Shown piece after piece: positions 21,985 to 24,337 of a DNA stretch of 24,337 nt. Position 1 is the stretch's first letter; each line of letters begins with the position of its first letter. This DNA comes from Clostridiales bacterium (lineage in GTDB: Bacteria; Bacillota; Clostridia; Oscillospirales; Ruminococcaceae): positions 1 to 24,337 of the forward strand of contig JAQXIB010000149.1 in assembly GCA_029007575.1 (NCBI GenBank). The letters run 5' to 3'. The notes under the pieces are model-generated. The model did not search any database, was not told where the DNA came from, and saw nothing but the letters and a program-made list of their open reading frames with translations. The position numbers and the translations under genes are program-made.

Positions 21985-22250
21985 GTAATTCGCATAGTAT
22001 TTTGATGGTGTTCGCTGTAGATATGTAAAGTTGTAGGATACAGAAGGCAGTACCATCACGCCGTTTCAATCCCCGTCAAACTCATAAGTGTTAGTATCAT
22101 CAAAGATCTACATTCCGGTAAGCGCATCTTGTTTTACCCCGCAGCCTCTGCACTTTCTTTTGTATTTCTTTTGATCCGCTCTGATTCGCTCAAATACCGT
22201 CCCGGTGAACGACAGGGTTGTAGATAGCCCTTTATTGTATTACCCAATCT
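21985..22250. other. Intergenic stretch without a recognisable gene
   Basis: No ordinary gene is visible between the metK promoter and the terminator of the surface-protein gene. One minus-strand frame reads coding-like for about 43 codons (22244-22116), including CRGCG, then meets TAG, TGA and further residues in the same frame. It could be a decayed gene, but could also be chance. Confidence 0.4.
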
Positions 22251-22294
22251 AAGCAGAAAGGCGGTGACGAGGTTCCCGTCATCGCCTTTTGCTT
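22251..22294 (-). terminator. Strong hairpin terminator after the surface-protein gene
   Basis: A long stem pairs AAGCAGAAAGGCGGTGACG (22251-22269) with CGTCATCGCCTTTTGCTT (22277-22294), with one bulge and one mismatch, around a 7-nt loop. It lies 17 bp after the stop codon at 22312. It has Ts on both strands but no long uninterrupted run on the minus side. Confidence 0.75.
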
Positions 22295-22311
22295 AAAGCT
22301 CTGTAGCTGAA

Positions 22312-22494
22312 TTATTCAGCGCTTTCTTTTTTCTTTTTGCAGTAAACCGTTGCTCCGAAAACTCCGAAGCCGCTTACGAACAGCAGCGCTGCCAAAAGGA
22401 ACAGATTGCTGTTATCGCCGGTTTCAGGAGTAGCCGGTTTGGTCGGTTCACTCGATTCTATAGGATCGGCCGGCTTCTCAGGTTGCGGCTCGGC
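22312..22494 (-). repeat. Direct repeat, copy 1: C-terminal sorting-signal region
   Basis: The 3' end of this surface gene is very similar to 23529-23710, with a perfect 31-bp core at about 22428-22458 that covers the PTKPATPE codons. It indicates duplication or gene conversion of the sorting-signal module. Confidence 0.8.
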
Positions 22495-23424
22495 AGTATT
22501 AACGAAAGTCACCTGTTGATATTTAACATATTTGAAGTTGCTGTAATCGGGTTCGTCCTCGTTATAAACATACACGCCGGGCTCTCCGCCCCAATCCAAA
22601 GTCGTATAGTCAACATCATTGCGGACGGCAAGTGTATAGGTCTCGTCTGATTTGACATACCCGTTAGGTGCCGTCTTTTCTGCTAGCGTATAGTTTCCTT
22701 CCGGAACATGAAAGGTAGCGATACCGTCTGCCCCAGAGGTTGCTTCAAAGTTCAGAACAACCGTGCTGTCTGTAGCGGTCAAGGAGAAAACTGCGCCGAC
22801 AAGTGGATTACCGTCGGCATCCGTCTTTTTAACAGTAAACGAATAAGCCGTGTAGATATTTTCAAAGTTATTATCGTATACATCATTGCCCAAAATACCA
22901 ACCTCGGCGCTTATCCCAGTCCTTTTAACTGTAATGGTAAGATAGCGCTCGACGTCAGAATAGGTCCATCCGGCTTTGCCGTCGTTCTTTTCAGTCAGTC
23001 TCAAGGTAATAATATGCTTCGGCACACCATCATTGCCGGTGGAAGCCTGCCAGTGATGTTCAGAATCCACTTTGGTAGGATCAATCGTTCCGCCCAGAGT
23101 AAATGTCTGTTCACCTGCGCCGTTCGTCGTAATCGTGTTGTTTGTAAACGCAATACCGCAATCTGCAAGAGTTACGCTGTCGTCCGGTGTAAACACCACA
23201 CTGTATTGTTCATTTTCACCAACAGTGCCATACACAAGATCAAATGTAAATGTTTCCTCGCCGGGGACTGTATCGCCGCCCTTCACAACAGTCTTATCTA
23301 CCTCAAACGAAAATGGTTGCGGATTTTCGTCGGCTGTCGCAGCCGATGCGGTAACCGTGGAGATTCCCAGCGTCATAGTGCAACACAGCAACAGTGAAAG
23401 CAGAAGATTTCTTCTTGATTTCAT
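22312..23424 (-). CDS. Sortase-anchored surface protein with a SpaA/Cna-B domain
   Basis: The 370-residue protein has the parts of a cell-wall-anchored adhesin or pilin. They are a signal peptide (1-28, basic MKSRRN then a Leu-rich core ending TASAAT), an N-terminal beta-rich domain (about 36-192) with GWTYSDVERYLTITV reminiscent of pilin isopeptide domains, and a SpaA/Cna-B domain (about 194-312). A Pro/Glu linker follows, then the sorting signal TPETG (332-336), a hydrophobic helix and a KKKK tail. In the Cna-B domain Lys199 or Lys200, Glu249 (YTLAEKTAPNGY) and Asn309 (TFVNT) are placed to form the usual intramolecular isopeptide bond. The anchor motif is xPxTG rather than strict LPxTG. The ATG at 23424 has TAGGAG upstream. 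It follows the related gene at 23529 after 104 bp. No sortase is in the window. Confidence 0.85.
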   Translation of the reverse strand: MKSRRNLLLSLLLCCTMTLGISTVTASAATADENPQPFSFEVDKTVVKGGDTVPGEETFTFDLVYGTVGENEQYSVVFTPDDSVTLADCGIAFTNNTITTNGAGEQTFTLGGTIDPTKVDSEHHWQASTGNDGVPKHIITLRLTEKNDGKAGWTYSDVERYLTITVKRTGISAEVGILGNDVYDNNFENIYTAYSFTVKKTDADGNPLVGAVFSLTATDSTVVLNFEATSGADGIATFHVPEGNYTLAEKTAPNGYVKSDETYTLAVRNDVDYTTLDWGGEPGVYVYNEDEPDYSNFKYVKYQQVTFVNTAEPQPEKPADPIESSEPTKPATPETGDNSNLFLLAALLFVSGFGVFGATVYCKKKKESAE

Positions 23425-23473
23425 TGCAATTTCTCCTATTACATTTATTGATCGCTTTTATTTTCAAGATAGA

Positions 23474-23505
23474 AAAGCGGCTTCGGCAGTTCCCGTTGCC
23501 GCTCT
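23474..23505 (-). terminator. Hairpin between the two surface-protein genes
   Basis: On the minus strand GCGGC-AA-CGG (23502-23493) pairs with CCG-AA-GCCGC (23486-23477), and four Ts follow. It lies just behind the stop at 23529. It may end most transcripts of the upstream gene or act as a partial terminator before the next one. Confidence 0.6.
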
Positions 23506-23528
23506 TTCCACCCAAAAACGTGGCTGAA

Positions 23529-23710
23529 TTACTCAGCGTTTTCTTTTTTCTTTTTTCCGTAAATGGTAGCTCCGAAAATTCCGCATCCGCTCACGAACAG
23601 CAATGCAATCCAGAGGAACATATTGCTGTTTGCGCCGGTTTCGGGAGTAGCCGGTTTGGTCGGTTCACTCGATTCTGTAGGATCGGCTGGCTCCTCAGGT
23701 TGCGGATCGG
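23529..23710 (-). repeat. Direct repeat, copy 2: C-terminal sorting-signal region
   Basis: Second copy of the module at 22312-22494. Both encode the ESSEPTKPATPETG linker and anchor, a hydrophobic helix containing LLFVSG and GIFGAT or GVFGAT, and a KKKK tail. Differences are scattered substitutions, mainly in the transmembrane part. Confidence 0.8.
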
Positions 23711-24337
23711 TCGACTCGATCGGCTCGGTCACAGCCTCGTAACTTACCGCAAAGCTCATGCCGTTGGCATATTCTTCGCTGATTTCGCCGTCAACGATCT
23801 CCTTAACAGCGATGCCGATATCGAGAGCGTCGTTCTCGAAGAAAGGTTCGATGTGCCACTGCTCGGAAGCATAGGTCCAGCCCTTTGTGGAGCCCTTCAC
23901 CATGCGGACACTAAAGCCCTCGGTGAGGTTGCACAGCTGATCTTCGCCGGTCACCTTAATTTTGATGATGCCGCCGACGAAAGCAACGCCGTTCTCGTCG
24001 AACTCCAGGTTCTCAACAACAACGCTGTCGTTCAGAATCTCGAACTCAGCATCCTCGTAGCCCAGGTTGTAGATTTCGAACTTGAAAGTTTCCTTGGCAG
24101 GCTTCTCATCCCCTGTCAGCTTTACGGCGAGGGAAACAGGCAGATCAATGGTGTAATCCTGCACGCCAAGTGCCGGAGCGATTTCATAGTCACACTCAGA
24201 GCACTTGATCGGGTCGGTTTCTGTTGCTGCCTCACGGTCAGGCGTGTGGGCTGCTTCGTCAGCCTTGTCACCGCAGCGTGAGCATTCATGCCAGTGTTTG
24301 TCGGCATTGTTGCTCCATGTGGTTGCATAGGCGTGAC
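23529..24337 (-). CDS. Sortase-anchored surface protein, 5' end outside the window
   Basis: The frame is open to the right edge, so this gene is partial with at least 269 residues visible; an internal GTG at 24164 should not be taken as the start. The visible N-terminal part reads HAYATTWSNNADKHWHECSR, with two CxxC pairs (CSRC and CSEC), a repeat type common in clostridial surface proteins. A beta-rich domain with GWTYASEQWHIEPFF follows. The C-terminus has a Pro/Glu/Thr linker, TPETG, a hydrophobic segment and KKKK. The last roughly 60 residues closely match the neighbouring surface protein. Codons in the domain part are strongly biased to GAG, AAG, AAC and CTG, unlike the neighbour. Adhesion or matrix binding is inferred from architecture. 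Confidence 0.8.
   Translation of the reverse strand, partial: HAYATTWSNNADKHWHECSRCGDKADEAAHTPDREAATETDPIKCSECDYEIAPALGVQDYTIDLPVSLAVKLTGDEKPAKETFKFEIYNLGYEDAEFEILNDSVVVENLEFDENGVAFVGGIIKIKVTGEDQLCNLTEGFSVRMVKGSTKGWTYASEQWHIEPFFENDALDIGIAVKEIVDGEISEEYANGMSFAVSYEAVTEPIESTDPQPEEPADPTESSEPTKPATPETGANSNMFLWIALLFVSGCGIFGATIYGKKKKENAE

Noticed and set aside
22061..22080. GTTTCAATCCCCG, like the start of some CRISPR repeats
   Set aside because: It occurs once; no second copy or regular spacing is present, and no cas gene is in the window.

Overview
The window looks like the chromosome of a low-to-mid GC, Gram-positive anaerobe of the class Clostridia, most likely an Oscillospirales/Ruminococcaceae-type gut organism. 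Four things point there: the ctsR-mcsA-mcsB-clpC stress operon, a PdaA-type spore-cortex deacetylase, a one-chain PurL with a fused glutaminase domain, and a small cysteine-rich peptide of the kind annotated in Clostridia. The taxonomic call is inference from gene content. Most genes lie on the minus strand; only the Cys-rich peptide, mtaB and purL lie on the plus strand.

Layout. (1) 1-4690: an arginine biosynthesis operon read right to left, argG-argH-argC-argJ, with argJ cut by the left edge. Its promoter at 4622-4649 is overlapped by candidate ARG boxes about 21 bp apart. (2) 4741-7581: a TIM-barrel protein of unknown function, a DNA-deoxyinosine glycosylase, a short ComEA-like HhH protein with its own promoter, and pdaA with a clear terminator. 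(3) 7705-12371: clpC, mcsB, mcsA and ctsR, the protein-arginine-phosphorylation/Clp quality-control operon, with one perfect and two imperfect CtsR boxes around its promoter and a terminator at its end. (4) 12490-13309: a 41-residue Cys-rich peptide with a sigma-K-like promoter, convergent across a shared 20-bp hairpin with a two-gene operon made of a Crh-like HPr protein without the active-site His and a 49-residue protein. (5) 13281-18487: mtaB (tRNA ms2t6A modification) and purL (purine synthesis) from one promoter. (6) 18522-20356: a MITE-like inverted repeat, then oadB and oadG, the membrane parts of a Na+-pumping decarboxylase without its catalytic subunits. (7) 20521-21984: metK under a SAM-I (S-box) riboswitch and a near-consensus promoter. 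(8) 22312-24337: two adjacent surface proteins with nearly the same C-terminal sorting signal, one cut by the right edge.

Most of the window is core metabolism and protein quality control. The accessory or less-explained parts are the 12.5-13.2 kb small-gene cluster, the orphan OadGB pair, the MITE-like element and the duplicated surface proteins. I saw no CRISPR array, transposase, prophage, rRNA or tRNA gene.
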